The position numbers and the translations under genes were made by a program. A DNA stretch of 64,000 bases, taken from positions 1,033,740-1,097,739 of the forward strand of contig NZ_OY776488.1 in the NCBI RefSeq assembly GCF_963675635.1, in the 5' to 3' direction. This document shows, piece by piece, positions 9,601 through 18,005 of this stretch. The notes under the pieces are model-generated. The model did not search any database. It saw only the letters and a list, made by a program, of their open reading frames with translations, and was not told the origin of the DNA. Source of the DNA: an uncultured Pseudodesulfovibrio sp. (GTDB lineage: Bacteria > Desulfobacterota > Desulfovibrionia > Desulfovibrionales > Desulfovibrionaceae). Positions within the stretch are counted from its first letter, which is position 1. Each line of letters opens with the position of its first letter.

Positions 9601-10752
9601 TTATTCGGAAATGTCCGTGCGAAAAGCAATGGAATGCCAGCTTCGACAACGAGGACAGTTGAAAAACAATTGGTCTCGCTTCAGACCGCAGCAACGACAG
9701 AAAAAACGACGAACACGACGAGCGCGGTCAGTAAAGAAGGTGAGCTGTTCCTTATAGAAAGGCGTCAAAGTCTGATCGACGCGCGACAACTCGAAAAGCT
9801 CAAGTCGTGCCATCCAGAAATCGGGCAGGAGCATCAGTGATTTTTCCAACCAGGACTGTGCGTTCTCAGAATCATCAATGCGAAGAAGCATCATCGCACC
9901 ATAATACAGGAGAAGGACATCCGGGTCTTGTCTTTCAATGATTGGCAGTATCGCATGAACCAATTTTTCATCGCTGCAGACACGTGACCACTCGTTTTCT
10001 TCACCGAAAGAAGTCTGCTTGGCTTTTTCCGCACGATTAACAGCAAGGAACAGCCCCTCAAAAAGCACAAAACGCAAGTCCGGCGCAACATGATCAAGAG
10101 CTTGACCAAGAACGTCGGCGACCTTGCCCGCATTTCCGGTTCGATACGTCTGGACTATCTGCTCAAGCCATGCTTCGACAGCACCAGGATACGCCCGGAT
10201 GGCATGTCGTAACGCCCTGTGGCCCTGAGAATTATTGCCTTCAGAAAAACGATCAAGAGCAAACCGAACAAGATAATGAGCCTGAGGCAAGGGCAGATTC
10301 AACTGCCCATAAGAATCTGCAGCCTTTTCAAAATCGCCCCGTTCTGCGGCCAAGCGGGCCATTTCCTGATGAATGGCGGATGGGTCCTGTCCAAGCGAGC
10401 GGGCCTCAAGAAAGGCCTTTTCTGCTCGATCAAGAAAACCTGCGCGCCTGAAATCCCGGCCCAATTCAAACCAGGCCCTGGCCTTGAACTTACGATCAAG
10501 GCCAGGCCTGACAATAAGACTATTTCGAATTTGAATGGCACGTTCTATCTCGCCCTGTGAGCGATACAAACTGCCAAGTGCAAGATAGATTTCAACCGCT
10601 TCCGGGTCGTTCTTGACAACCTGGCTGAGTTCTTCGATGGCTGCACGAGTATCCTGAACCGGCAGGGATACACCGCCGCCAGCCTCACGTGCAGCCCTTA
10701 CGTTCTCATCGAAGGTTGATACCTTCTTGCGATTGAAAAATTGCCAAACCAT
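9601..10752 (-). CDS. lapB: LapB-like TPR protein with C-terminal zinc ribbon
   Basis: A 383-residue protein made of tandem tetratricopeptide-like helices (about residues 40-330, e.g. IYLALGSLYRSQGEIERAIQIR and AWFELGRDFRRAGFLDRAEKAF). It ends with a rubredoxin-like metal site of two CxxC pairs, FCRCCGL and NCPRCRSW. This is the LapB/YciM layout. LapB is membrane-tethered and controls LpxC turnover with FtsH, balancing LPS and phospholipid synthesis. In E. coli the N-terminal anchor is a transmembrane helix; here the N-terminus is short (MVWQFFNRKK) and no clear membrane segment is seen. That may mean anchoring through LapA, encoded 8 bases upstream. Confidence 0.85.
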   Translation of the reverse strand: MVWQFFNRKKVSTFDENVRAAREAGGGVSLPVQDTRAAIEELSQVVKNDPEAVEIYLALGSLYRSQGEIERAIQIRNSLIVRPGLDRKFKARAWFELGRDFRRAGFLDRAEKAFLEARSLGQDPSAIHQEMARLAAERGDFEKAADSYGQLNLPLPQAHYLVRFALDRFSEGNNSQGHRALRHAIRAYPGAVEAWLEQIVQTYRTGNAGKVADVLGQALDHVAPDLRFVLFEGLFLAVNRAEKAKQTSFGEENEWSRVCSDEKLVHAILPIIERQDPDVLLLYYGAMMLLRIDDSENAQSWLEKSLMLLPDFWMARLELFELSRVDQTLTPFYKEQLTFFTDRARRVRRFFCRCCGLKRDQLFFNCPRCRSWHSIAFRTDISE

Positions 10753-10760
10753 ATGAATCC

Positions 10761-11120
10761 TTATGCGTTCACTTCTTCGTTTTCCTTAGACTCAGCGTAA
10801 GGTTGGTCTTCGCTGATCGGCATGTTGCGCAGGGAGTTGAGTTCCTGTTCGAGACTGGCCATGCGAGTCCGAGATTCTTTGAGCTTCGCGCAAGCACGGA
10901 ACTTGTCGACGACAAAATAAATCATGGTCAACAGGGAGCCGGCAACAAATGCAGTCAGAATCAGAACACTGAACGGCAGGGGAATGGAGTGCAGAGTAGC
11001 AATATAGGGGACATCTAAAATCAGCGTTAATTCCTGCTGCAGCGATTCAATATTCTGGCTGAAGAAAAGGATGGAAAAAACAAAAAGAGCCAACAGAAAC
11101 AGGACTTTGATAAAACGCAT
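10761..11120 (-). CDS. lapA: LapA domain membrane protein
   Basis: A 119-residue protein with two transmembrane helices (VLFLLALFVFSILFFSQN and PLPFSVLILTAFVAGSLLTMIYFVV). A cytoplasmic coiled-coil tail follows (KLKESRTRMASLEQELNSLRN). This is the LapA/YciS arrangement. In the best-studied bacteria LapA partners LapB in controlling LPS amount. Its position 8 bases upstream of lapB supports the call. It follows the HIT gene by 10 bases, so HIT-lapA-lapB-mutS probably form one transcript. Confidence 0.85.
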   Translation of the reverse strand: MRFIKVLFLLALFVFSILFFSQNIESLQQELTLILDVPYIATLHSIPLPFSVLILTAFVAGSLLTMIYFVVDKFRACAKLKESRTRMASLEQELNSLRNMPISEDQPYAESKENEEVNA

Positions 11121-11130
11121 GAAAATCTCC

Positions 11131-11619
11131 TTAAACAGTTATTTCATCAAACAGCGGCTTGAGTTTGCTGTAGGTTGAATTCAAATGTTCCGGGATGACA
11201 GTAGTTTCCCCGAAAACGGCCATGAACGAAGCATCTCCATTCCAACGCGGGACAATCTGAAAATGCAGATGCTGAGCAATTCCGGCACCTGCGGCCTCTC
11301 CGAGATTGAGTCCCATATTTATCCCTTGGGGATTGAAAACCTTTTCTAAAATAGTTGTACAATACCTTAGCCAGAGCATGCAATCATTGGATTCGTCAAG
11401 GGTCAAATCCGTCAGATTACTCACATGTCTATACGGCGTTACCATGAGATGACCATTATTATATGGAAATTTATTCATAATAACGAAGCAGTGCCGTCCT
11501 CTGGCCAGAATACATCGTTCCTCATCTTCGGATGAGTCTTCAGGAATACAGAAAACGCATTCATCCGGCTTGGGGCCAAGTATGTAATTCAGACGCCAGG
11601 GCGCCCATAATACTTCCAT
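11131..11619 (-). CDS. HIT-family nucleotide hydrolase/phosphorylase
   Basis: A 162-residue HIT-superfamily protein. The N-terminus MEVLWAPWRLNYILGPK and the CVFC pair are typical of the bacterial branch close to Ap4A phosphorylase. The catalytic motif reads QHLHFQIVPRW, i.e. His-x-His-x-Gln, so the third histidine of the canonical triad is Gln as in the Ap4A-phosphorylase/GalT group. It probably cleaves dinucleoside polyphosphates or nucleotidyl conjugates; the exact substrate is unknown. The open frame extends upstream to 11697, but the family start is the ATG at 11619, so I use that. Confidence 0.88.
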   Translation of the reverse strand: MEVLWAPWRLNYILGPKPDECVFCIPEDSSEDEERCILARGRHCFVIMNKFPYNNGHLMVTPYRHVSNLTDLTLDESNDCMLWLRYCTTILEKVFNPQGINMGLNLGEAAGAGIAQHLHFQIVPRWNGDASFMAVFGETTVIPEHLNSTYSKLKPLFDEITV

Positions 11620-11753
11620 TCTCTTACTATCCCTTGCATCAGGCTCCACATAGGCCCAACCTGACAGCCAATTGTTGGTGAATAACACCACAGACATCGT
11701 AAATTTGTGATTTTTCTACACCGCTTACCACAAGAGGGCAAGCGCGAAACACA

Positions 11754-14441
11754 TTACTTTTCGGTAGAACTCACCGTCTCTGTCTGTTCAACACTGTAAA
11801 TCTTTTTTGCCATCTCCAACTGTTCCTTACGCGTTTCCACTCGACCATCAATTCTCGCCAACATGAGCTTATCTAGTATATGAGTATATACAGGACCGGG
11901 CTCTATACCCAGTTCCAGCAAATCCTTACCATCAACCTCAATTTCGATATAACGCAACCGAGCAAGATACTGTGAGATATTACGTCGAATATGCTCTTTT
12001 TTACTCCGAGCCATAAGGAACATAATTCCTTCCACCGGGATGGGATGGAGTATCGAATACAAGCGACTCAACTTGGATTTTCCTTCACGCCAGCTCATGA
12101 GTTTCATGAGTGCGTCACCAATCATATCTCGCAACTGCATGAAATCACGCTCTTCCTTGCGAGTAAGATGCAGACGAGTCGTGACCTGTCCTATTTCTTC
12201 CCGTTTTATCCCCATGGTCAGGCCGAGAAGATACAACTTCCAGGGCGAAATCTTGGGCTCCAGATACAATAGCTTATACCAATTGTGGACCTTACCCAGT
12301 TCCGTCAGAATCTGAACTCTATCCTTGGTCAACTTGAGCAGAGGGTGAATTGCGCCCATGATTTCGAGTTCCTGCATCCTGACAAAACAGGCAAGTGGAT
12401 CTTCCTCATTCATGATCCATTGCAATTCATGCATGACTCGAGTGCCGGACAACTTGCTGAACAATTCAAGATTCACAGCATTTTTAATGAGTCGCATGGT
12501 CTGACCACCAATCTGAAAATCAAAACGACGCTCAAACCTGATAGCTCGAAGGATGCGAGTCGGGTCTTCCACAAAACTCAACGAATGGAGAACCCGGATA
12601 GTTCGATTTCGAATATCCCGTTCTGCCCCGAAAAAATCAACGAGCTGACCGAAACGACCAGGGTTAATCCGCAAAGCCAAGGCGTTTACTGTAAAATCTC
12701 GACGGTATAGATCCATCTTGATGGAAGACAACTCAACTGTTGGAAGGGCAGCGGGGTACTCGTAATATTCAAGGCGGGCAGTGGCAACATCAACACGTTG
12801 ACCGTCATCAAGGATGACAACAGCTGTCTTGAACTTGGAGTGAGCTTTCACACGGCCACCCATCAGGCTGGCGAATTTTCGTGCAAATTCAATCCCATCA
12901 CCTTCAACGACAAGGTCAAGATCGAAATTTGGCCTCCCAAGGAGAATGTCACGGACAAATCCTCCTACAGTATAGATTTCCCAGCCCAGTTTCTGACCAA
13001 GATCTCCAGCGGCCTTCAATAGATCAAGCATCTTCTGCGGAAGACGATTTTTCACTTGAGCTGCAATGTTCCGCTCCCTGCGCCTGTCCGGTAAAAGTGA
13101 GTCAGGAATACGGGCAGGCTCGTCAATGAGCATATTCATCAAATCGGTCCGGGTTATCACGCCAACCAACTCATCACCATTGACCACCGGCAACATACGT
13201 TGACGGTTGCTCAAAATAATTTCCATAACACGATAGAGGTCGGTCTTGACCTCCACAGTCTCGAACTTTCGCGTCATATACTCACTGAGCCCAACATCAC
13301 CCAAATGGTGTGAAAGAGCCTTGTCCGCTGTCTTGTGCCCCATAATACCGATACATTTCATACTGTTGGCAGCAACAACCGGCACGTCCTTCAGACCGTA
13401 GCGAGTCATGAGTTGCACGGCATCAGCCATAGTCTTATCCCCCTCAATAACAACGGGGGGACGGGACATGAGTCCTTCCACCACAATCTGCGGATTGATC
13501 TGAGAATAAAACAGCGCAAAAAGGTCATCACGCAATTCCGACAAAGTCTTGTCCTTGACCGTGGCCGAAGCTGCCGCTTCATGACCGCCGCCACCGAGGG
13601 ACGAACAGATCTGACCAACATTTACATCAGGATTCCTAGACCGGGAAACAACATGAATTCGATCGGCCATTCTGCCGAGTGCAAAGACAACCTTGATCTT
13701 TTCCATGTCCATGAGTTTGTGGACCAACAGTGCAAAATCCGGGACAAAACGATCTGTGGAAAGCTCTGTAATAACGACATCTATTCCATGGATATCATAA
13801 CTTTTTGCATTTTTGAGCAGATCGCCGAGATACGTAACCTGTGCAGCCGATAATTCTCGCGACAAAAGATCGGAAACAGCCTCAATGTCCATCCCCTGTT
13901 GCTTCAGCCAGCCAGCCGCCTCGAAATCATGCGGTGTCGTGGTGTTGAAAGCAAACGAACCTGTATCCTCATAAATACCAAGGCCGAGAAGGGTGGCCTC
14001 TTCAATGTTGAGCGTCAAGCCACGCTCCCGAATTTCATCCACGATGATTGAAGTTGTTGCTCCCCAGAATTTGACCACGCTTTTCTCGGCAGGCAAATCC
14101 TCATCACTGTCGGGATGATGATCGTAAAGATGAATCCGAAGGTTTGGATTATCCAACACCGGCCGAACATGCGGAATGCGTGAACGCTGACGGGTATCAA
14201 CTACGACCAAAAGCTCCACACTCGATGGGTCAATATCCTTGAACGCTTTGAAATTAAAAAGATATGTCGTACTCTCGATGAAAAAGTTTCGCAGATTGCT
14301 CTCCTGACTCCCCGGAAAAATCAACACAGCATCAGGGTAGAGCTTACTGGCGGCGACCATGGCGGCCAAAGCGTCAAAATCCGCATTGGCATGGGCTGTA
14401 ATCACGGTCGGCGCAGACAATTTCGGTTGTTTCTTACTCAT
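11754..14441 (-). CDS. DHH phosphoesterase-CBS-tRNA nucleotidyltransferase fusion
   Basis: An 895-residue three-part protein. Residues ~1-320 form a DHH/DHHA1-type phosphoesterase (ITAHANADFDALAA, VVDTRQRSR, LYDHHPDSDED, and GGGGHEAAAS of DHHA1). Residues ~324-445 are a CBS pair (MSRPPVVIEGDKTMADAV and MTRKFETVEVKTDLYRVM), which normally binds adenine nucleotides. From ~475 on is a class II polynucleotide adenylyl/CCA transferase: GG at ~493 in YTVGGFVRDILLG, the metal-binding DLDLVVEG, and RRDFTVNALAL. Such fusions in deltaproteobacteria and some other phyla are annotated as A-adding or CCA-adding enzymes. Which nucleotides are added cannot be read from the sequence. It probably repairs or completes tRNA 3' ends. 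The small 22-base gap to xerD suggests co-transcription. Confidence 0.9.
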   Translation of the reverse strand: MSKKQPKLSAPTVITAHANADFDALAAMVAASKLYPDAVLIFPGSQESNLRNFFIESTTYLFNFKAFKDIDPSSVELLVVVDTRQRSRIPHVRPVLDNPNLRIHLYDHHPDSDEDLPAEKSVVKFWGATTSIIVDEIRERGLTLNIEEATLLGLGIYEDTGSFAFNTTTPHDFEAAGWLKQQGMDIEAVSDLLSRELSAAQVTYLGDLLKNAKSYDIHGIDVVITELSTDRFVPDFALLVHKLMDMEKIKVVFALGRMADRIHVVSRSRNPDVNVGQICSSLGGGGHEAAASATVKDKTLSELRDDLFALFYSQINPQIVVEGLMSRPPVVIEGDKTMADAVQLMTRYGLKDVPVVAANSMKCIGIMGHKTADKALSHHLGDVGLSEYMTRKFETVEVKTDLYRVMEIILSNRQRMLPVVNGDELVGVITRTDLMNMLIDEPARIPDSLLPDRRRERNIAAQVKNRLPQKMLDLLKAAGDLGQKLGWEIYTVGGFVRDILLGRPNFDLDLVVEGDGIEFARKFASLMGGRVKAHSKFKTAVVILDDGQRVDVATARLEYYEYPAALPTVELSSIKMDLYRRDFTVNALALRINPGRFGQLVDFFGAERDIRNRTIRVLHSLSFVEDPTRILRAIRFERRFDFQIGGQTMRLIKNAVNLELFSKLSGTRVMHELQWIMNEEDPLACFVRMQELEIMGAIHPLLKLTKDRVQILTELGKVHNWYKLLYLEPKISPWKLYLLGLTMGIKREEIGQVTTRLHLTRKEERDFMQLRDMIGDALMKLMSWREGKSKLSRLYSILHPIPVEGIMFLMARSKKEHIRRNISQYLARLRYIEIEVDGKDLLELGIEPGPVYTHILDKLMLARIDGRVETRKEQLEMAKKIYSVEQTETVSSTEK

Positions 14442-14463
14442 TATGCTAACTCTGTTCTCTGGA

Positions 14464-15387
14464 TCACATTGAAGAACGGGGATGATATCTTTGATGCAAT
14501 ATTTTCAATCTGCTGGACTCTACATGGGTATAGATCTCCGTTGCACTGATGTCAGCGTGCCCCAAAAGCAATTGCACTGTCCGCAAGTCTGCGCCACCTT
14601 CCAGAAGATGTGTCGCAAAAGAATGCCTGAAGGTATGCGGAGATATGGACCGCTTTATATCTGCCAATGTAGCAAATTTCTTGATCAACTTCCATACACC
14701 TTGACGAGTCAATCCTTTGCCTGAACGGTTGAGAAACATGAAATCTACGACAGGATTAAAAGAAGGGCGGGTAAATTCAAGGTACTGGGTTAAATATTCC
14801 TGAGCCGTATAGTGAATCGGGATAAGCCGCTCCTTGGCCCCTTTCCCGAAAACTCTGAGCATGCCTACTTGCGGGTCAAAATCCAGCACCTTCATCTCTA
14901 TGAGTTCAGAAACGCGCAGACCTGCCGCATACAACAATTCCAACATGACCTTATCCCGCATCCCAAGTTTGGTCGACGGATCAGGCAAGGCAAGCAGTCG
15001 GGATATTTCTTCTTTGGTCAAGAACTCAGGGAGTTTTCTTGGAAGTTTTGGATTTTCCAGAAGATGCCCTGGATCTTCCTTGTACCATTTTTCATTCACG
15101 GCATAAGCAAAAAAACCACGAAGCGAAGAAAGGTGACGTGCCAAAGAACGACTTTTCAATCCCTTGGCGCGTAGATATGTCAGATAAAGAAAGAGGGTTT
15201 TGTCTGATAAATCCTTGAGAGCAAAAGACTTGTCGTCCAAAAAAATCAGCAAGGAATGCAGATCATCTGCATAACCCGACAAACTGTTTTCTGACAGCCC
15301 CTTTTCAATCAACACATACTCCAAGTATCGATCAATCCATGGATGGTTGACGCTCTTGCTTGTTTTTTCTTTATTTTTTTGAGGCAT
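14464..15387 (-). CDS. xerD: Site-specific tyrosine recombinase XerD
   Basis: A 307-residue tyrosine recombinase. The N-terminal SAM-like core-binding domain (WIDRYLEYVLIEKGLSENSLSGYADDL) precedes a catalytic domain. That domain has Arg in AAGLRVSELIEM, His-x-x-Arg in SPHTFRHSFATHLLEGG, His in LLGHADISATEIYTHV and the nucleophilic Tyr in the same block. The spacing and length match chromosomal XerC/XerD, which resolve chromosome dimers at dif. I chose ATG 15387; two codons upstream is an in-frame GTG (15393). No dif-like site or integrase context was seen, so this looks like the housekeeping enzyme rather than an island integrase. Confidence 0.92.
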   Translation of the reverse strand: MPQKNKEKTSKSVNHPWIDRYLEYVLIEKGLSENSLSGYADDLHSLLIFLDDKSFALKDLSDKTLFLYLTYLRAKGLKSRSLARHLSSLRGFFAYAVNEKWYKEDPGHLLENPKLPRKLPEFLTKEEISRLLALPDPSTKLGMRDKVMLELLYAAGLRVSELIEMKVLDFDPQVGMLRVFGKGAKERLIPIHYTAQEYLTQYLEFTRPSFNPVVDFMFLNRSGKGLTRQGVWKLIKKFATLADIKRSISPHTFRHSFATHLLEGGADLRTVQLLLGHADISATEIYTHVESSRLKILHQRYHPRSSM

Positions 15388-15597
15388 GATCACGACCAGA
15401 TCATATTTGATATTATTAAAGTATTGGATGATATCTTTGAAAAAGGGGTAGCTCGTACTATAAATTCAAATAAGCAGCACCCCAATCCTCAAGGTGCTAC
15501 CAAGGGACTGCCCAAAGCGCAACAGTTCGGATTGACACAGGGTCAAGCCGCAATTATGAAAGTGGTTCCATTGAAGAAATTTAAGGAGAATTCATAC

Positions 15598-16764
15598 ATG
15601 TCTGATTTCAAGTTGGCCGATCGCCTTTCCACGCTGCCCCCATACCTTTTTGCAGCCATTGACAAGGCCAAGGCAGAGGTGGCCGCTAAGGGCATGGACA
15701 TCATCAGCCTGGGTATCGGCGACCCTGATCTTCCCACGCCGGACTTTATTATCGAGGCATTGTATGAAGGGGCAAAAAAGACAGTCAATCATCAGTATCC
15801 TTCATATATCGGCATGCCCGCCTATCGCCAGGCCGTGGCGGACTGGTACAAGCAACGTTTTGACGTGGACCTTGACGCCACGACCGAAGTGGTCAGCCTC
15901 ATTGGTTCCAAGGAAGGCATCGCGCACTTCCCTCTGGCATACATCAACCCAGGTGACATGGCCCTTGTAGCCACCCCCAATTACCCGGTCTACGGCATTG
16001 CCACCGAATTTGCCGGTGGAGTGGTCGAATACCTGCCTTTGTTGGAAGAAAACGACTATCTGGTCGATCTGGAAGCAATCAGCAACGACACGTGGGCCAA
16101 GGCCAAGATGATCTTTGTCTGCTATCCAAACAATCCGACAGCAGCGACTGCTACCAAAGATTTTTATGAACGCCTGATTGAAAAGGCCCGTGAATTCAAT
16201 GTAATAGTCATATCCGACGCAGCATACACGGAAATCTACTACGATCCGAACAATCGTCCTGCCTCAATCCTGGAATGCAAACATGCCAAAGAGGTGTGCA
16301 TTGAATTCCACTCACTGTCCAAGACCTACAACATGACAGGCTGGCGCGTCGGCATGGCAGTGGGTAACAGCGACCTGATCGCCGGACTGGGCAAAATCAA
16401 GGAAAATGTGGACTCAGGCATCTTCCAAGCCGTTCAAGAAGCCGGTATTGCCGCACTCCGCAACGGTGAACCCTACGCAGAAAAATTCCGCGCCATTTAC
16501 AAGGAACGCAGGGATGTTGTCAGTGCCGCCTTGACCAAGGTGGGTATAAAACACCGTATCCCTGACGCTTCATTCTACATGTGGTGCAATGTACCTGATG
16601 GAAACAACTCGTCGGAATTCGTGACGAACGTTCTGAAACAGACAGGCGTTGTACTCACTCCCGGCAATGGTTTCGGCACACCGGGGGAAGGCTATTTCCG
16701 CATCTCCCTGACGGTGAATAACGATCTGCTCGAGGAGGCGGTATCCAGGATATCGAAACTGTAA
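15598..16764 (+). CDS. dapL: LL-diaminopimelate aminotransferase (class I/II PLP enzyme)
   Basis: A 388-residue fold-type I aminotransferase. It begins FKLADRLSTLPPYLFAAIDKAKAEVAAKGMDIISLGIGDPDLPTP, as in the DapL branch. It has SLSKTYNMTGWRVGMAVGN with the PLP lysine, YPNNPTAATAT for cofactor binding, and GYFRISLTV with the substrate-carboxylate Arg. DapL converts tetrahydrodipicolinate straight to LL-diaminopimelate. With lysA in the window this fits the lysine/peptidoglycan pathway. I set the start at ATG 15598 because of the strong AAGGAGAA ribosome-binding site at 15583. The frame stays open to 15343, but that stretch overlaps divergent xerD. The assignment to DapL rather than another class I aminotransferase is by family resemblance. 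Confidence 0.85.
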   Translation: MSDFKLADRLSTLPPYLFAAIDKAKAEVAAKGMDIISLGIGDPDLPTPDFIIEALYEGAKKTVNHQYPSYIGMPAYRQAVADWYKQRFDVDLDATTEVVSLIGSKEGIAHFPLAYINPGDMALVATPNYPVYGIATEFAGGVVEYLPLLEENDYLVDLEAISNDTWAKAKMIFVCYPNNPTAATATKDFYERLIEKAREFNVIVISDAAYTEIYYDPNNRPASILECKHAKEVCIEFHSLSKTYNMTGWRVGMAVGNSDLIAGLGKIKENVDSGIFQAVQEAGIAALRNGEPYAEKFRAIYKERRDVVSAALTKVGIKHRIPDASFYMWCNVPDGNNSSEFVTNVLKQTGVVLTPGNGFGTPGEGYFRISLTVNNDLLEEAVSRISKL

Positions 16765-17264
16765 TATGCTATGTCAGCCTTGGCTCCAATATTGGAGACA
16801 CTGAAGACAATTTGCATGAAGCACTGATAAAGCTCGAAGACTATGGAGATGAGATACGACTCAAGGCGGTATCCGAGTATTACGAAACTGAGCCGCAAGG
16901 TGAAGTCAAGGATCAACCGTGGTTCACGAATCAGATAATAGCCTTGGAAATTGACGCCGAGATCTGGTCACCGCAGGGTTTTCTGTCTACATGCACGGCT
17001 ATTGAAGCAAAAATGGGCCGAGAAAGGGCGGAAAAGGGTGGTCCAAGACCATTGGACATGGATATCGTTGCCTGGGGCGACGTGACTATGGACATTGATT
17101 TTCTGACCTTGCCTCATCCACGGGCCAAAGAAAGAGCGTTTGTCTTGATTCCTTTGAAGGAAATCGCACCTGACTACGTGTTTCCCGATGGAACGACCAT
17201 CGACGAAGCCCTTAGTGCCATTGAATATACGCTCGAAGGCCGTAAAATCTGGCAAAAAGCCTAA
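16764..17264 (+). CDS. folK: 2-amino-4-hydroxy-6-hydroxymethyldihydropteridine diphosphokinase (non-ATG start)
   Basis: HPPK, the folate-pathway kinase that pyrophosphorylates 6-hydroxymethyl-dihydropterin. The family motifs are CYVSLGSNIGDTEDNL at the N-terminus, YYETEPQG, and GRERAEKGGPRPLDMDI. The conserved SLGSNIGD block lies upstream of the first ATG in frame (16812), so that ATG would delete the core strand. The open frame starts only at 16722, after a TAA, and has no ATG, GTG or TTG before TGC TAT GTC. The best candidate start is ATA at 16764-16766, overlapping the dapL stop as TAATA, one base away from the common TAATG coupling. That gives 166 residues, the normal family length. A sequence error is the alternative. 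Confidence 0.8.
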   Translation: MCYVSLGSNIGDTEDNLHEALIKLEDYGDEIRLKAVSEYYETEPQGEVKDQPWFTNQIIALEIDAEIWSPQGFLSTCTAIEAKMGRERAEKGGPRPLDMDIVAWGDVTMDIDFLTLPHPRAKERAFVLIPLKEIAPDYVFPDGTTIDEALSAIEYTLEGRKIWQKA

Positions 17265-17288
17265 ACCAATATCAAAAAGAGACATACA

Positions 17289-17567
17289 ATGCTGAAATTC
17301 CTGGTCATTGGCGTAGCACTTTTCCTTGTTTACAAGCTCTTCATGGGCGACAAGAAGAAAAAGGAAATGCAAAGCGAAAAGGTCATCAAAAGTAAAGTGG
17401 CCTCAGGCGAAATGGTCAAAGACCCGGTATGCGGTACATATGTCGAAAAAGACAGTTCTATTCGAGTTCGGGAAGGGGACAAGGTTCACATGTTTTGCTC
17501 CTACGAATGTCGGGATAAATACTTGAAGCAGATTCAAGGCACGACTATCGAAAATAACGACGAATAG
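17289..17567 (+). CDS. Small membrane-anchored YHS/TRASH-type metal-binding protein
   Basis: A 92-residue protein with an N-terminal membrane helix (MLKFLVIGVALFLVYKLFM) and a Lys-rich linker. A YHS-like domain follows: KDPVCGTYVEKDSSI and HMFCSYECRDKYLKQ. The DPVCGxxV...FCSxxCxxxY pattern is the signature of this metal-binding fold, with three or four Cys as likely ligands. Homologous small proteins are common beside folK in related genomes and are often described only as YHS-domain or PP0621-like proteins. The exact role is unknown. It follows folK by 24 bases and ends at a strong terminator, so dapL-folK-YHS form an operon. Confidence 0.8.
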   Translation: MLKFLVIGVALFLVYKLFMGDKKKKEMQSEKVIKSKVASGEMVKDPVCGTYVEKDSSIRVREGDKVHMFCSYECRDKYLKQIQGTTIENNDE

Positions 17568-17591
17568 AACGTCAAACTGAACACACAACGA

Positions 17592-17618
17592 GAAGACCCT
17601 GAACACAGGGTCTTTTTT
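17592..17618 (+). terminator. Intrinsic terminator of the dapL-folK-YHS operon
   Basis: Eight-bp stem AGACCCTG/CAGGGTCT with a 4-base AACA loop, followed by a run of eight T. Confidence 0.92.
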
Positions 17619-18005
17619 TTGGCCCCCACGAAGCCTCTGATGAAAGATCCAAAAGAAACCAAGCCGTAGGTCATAAGTCAGAGAAAAACAGCGCACAGGG
17701 GGATTGAGGGCATGGGGCGACTTATTGATAAGCTGACGAATCAAGCGAGCAAGATTCAGCCACTAAGAAGGAAACAATTTGTCAATACAAATCAATCATT
17801 TATACAATTGTCTCATAATGTAAATTATGTAAACTTTTAACAAATGAGAGTGAAAACAACTCGAAATCAATAGTAAAAATCACCACCACTTTTTCCCCCT
17901 TGTTCTTCAACTTATGGTCAACTCGCCATTGAGAGTTTTTTTCGAGACTGATAATGATGACTGATCGAAGACAATACAAAAGCCGTGAACGGCATTTGAG
18001 GGACA
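17619..18005. other. Intergenic region, ~390 bases
   Basis: No gene, RNA or repeat could be supported here. The part near 17770-17900 is AT-rich and probably holds the promoter of the TPR gene. A weak AACTC...GAGTT hairpin followed by T's lies at about 17919-17942. No clear -35/-10 pair could be fixed. Confidence 0.5.

Noticed and set aside
14464-15387. xerD as an island integrase
   Set aside because: It has the size and context of chromosomal XerD and no attachment site or mobile genes nearby.
16766-16802. ATG at 16766 as folK start
   Set aside because: It is in another frame, reads a few codons and stops; the folK core is in the frame of ATA 16764.
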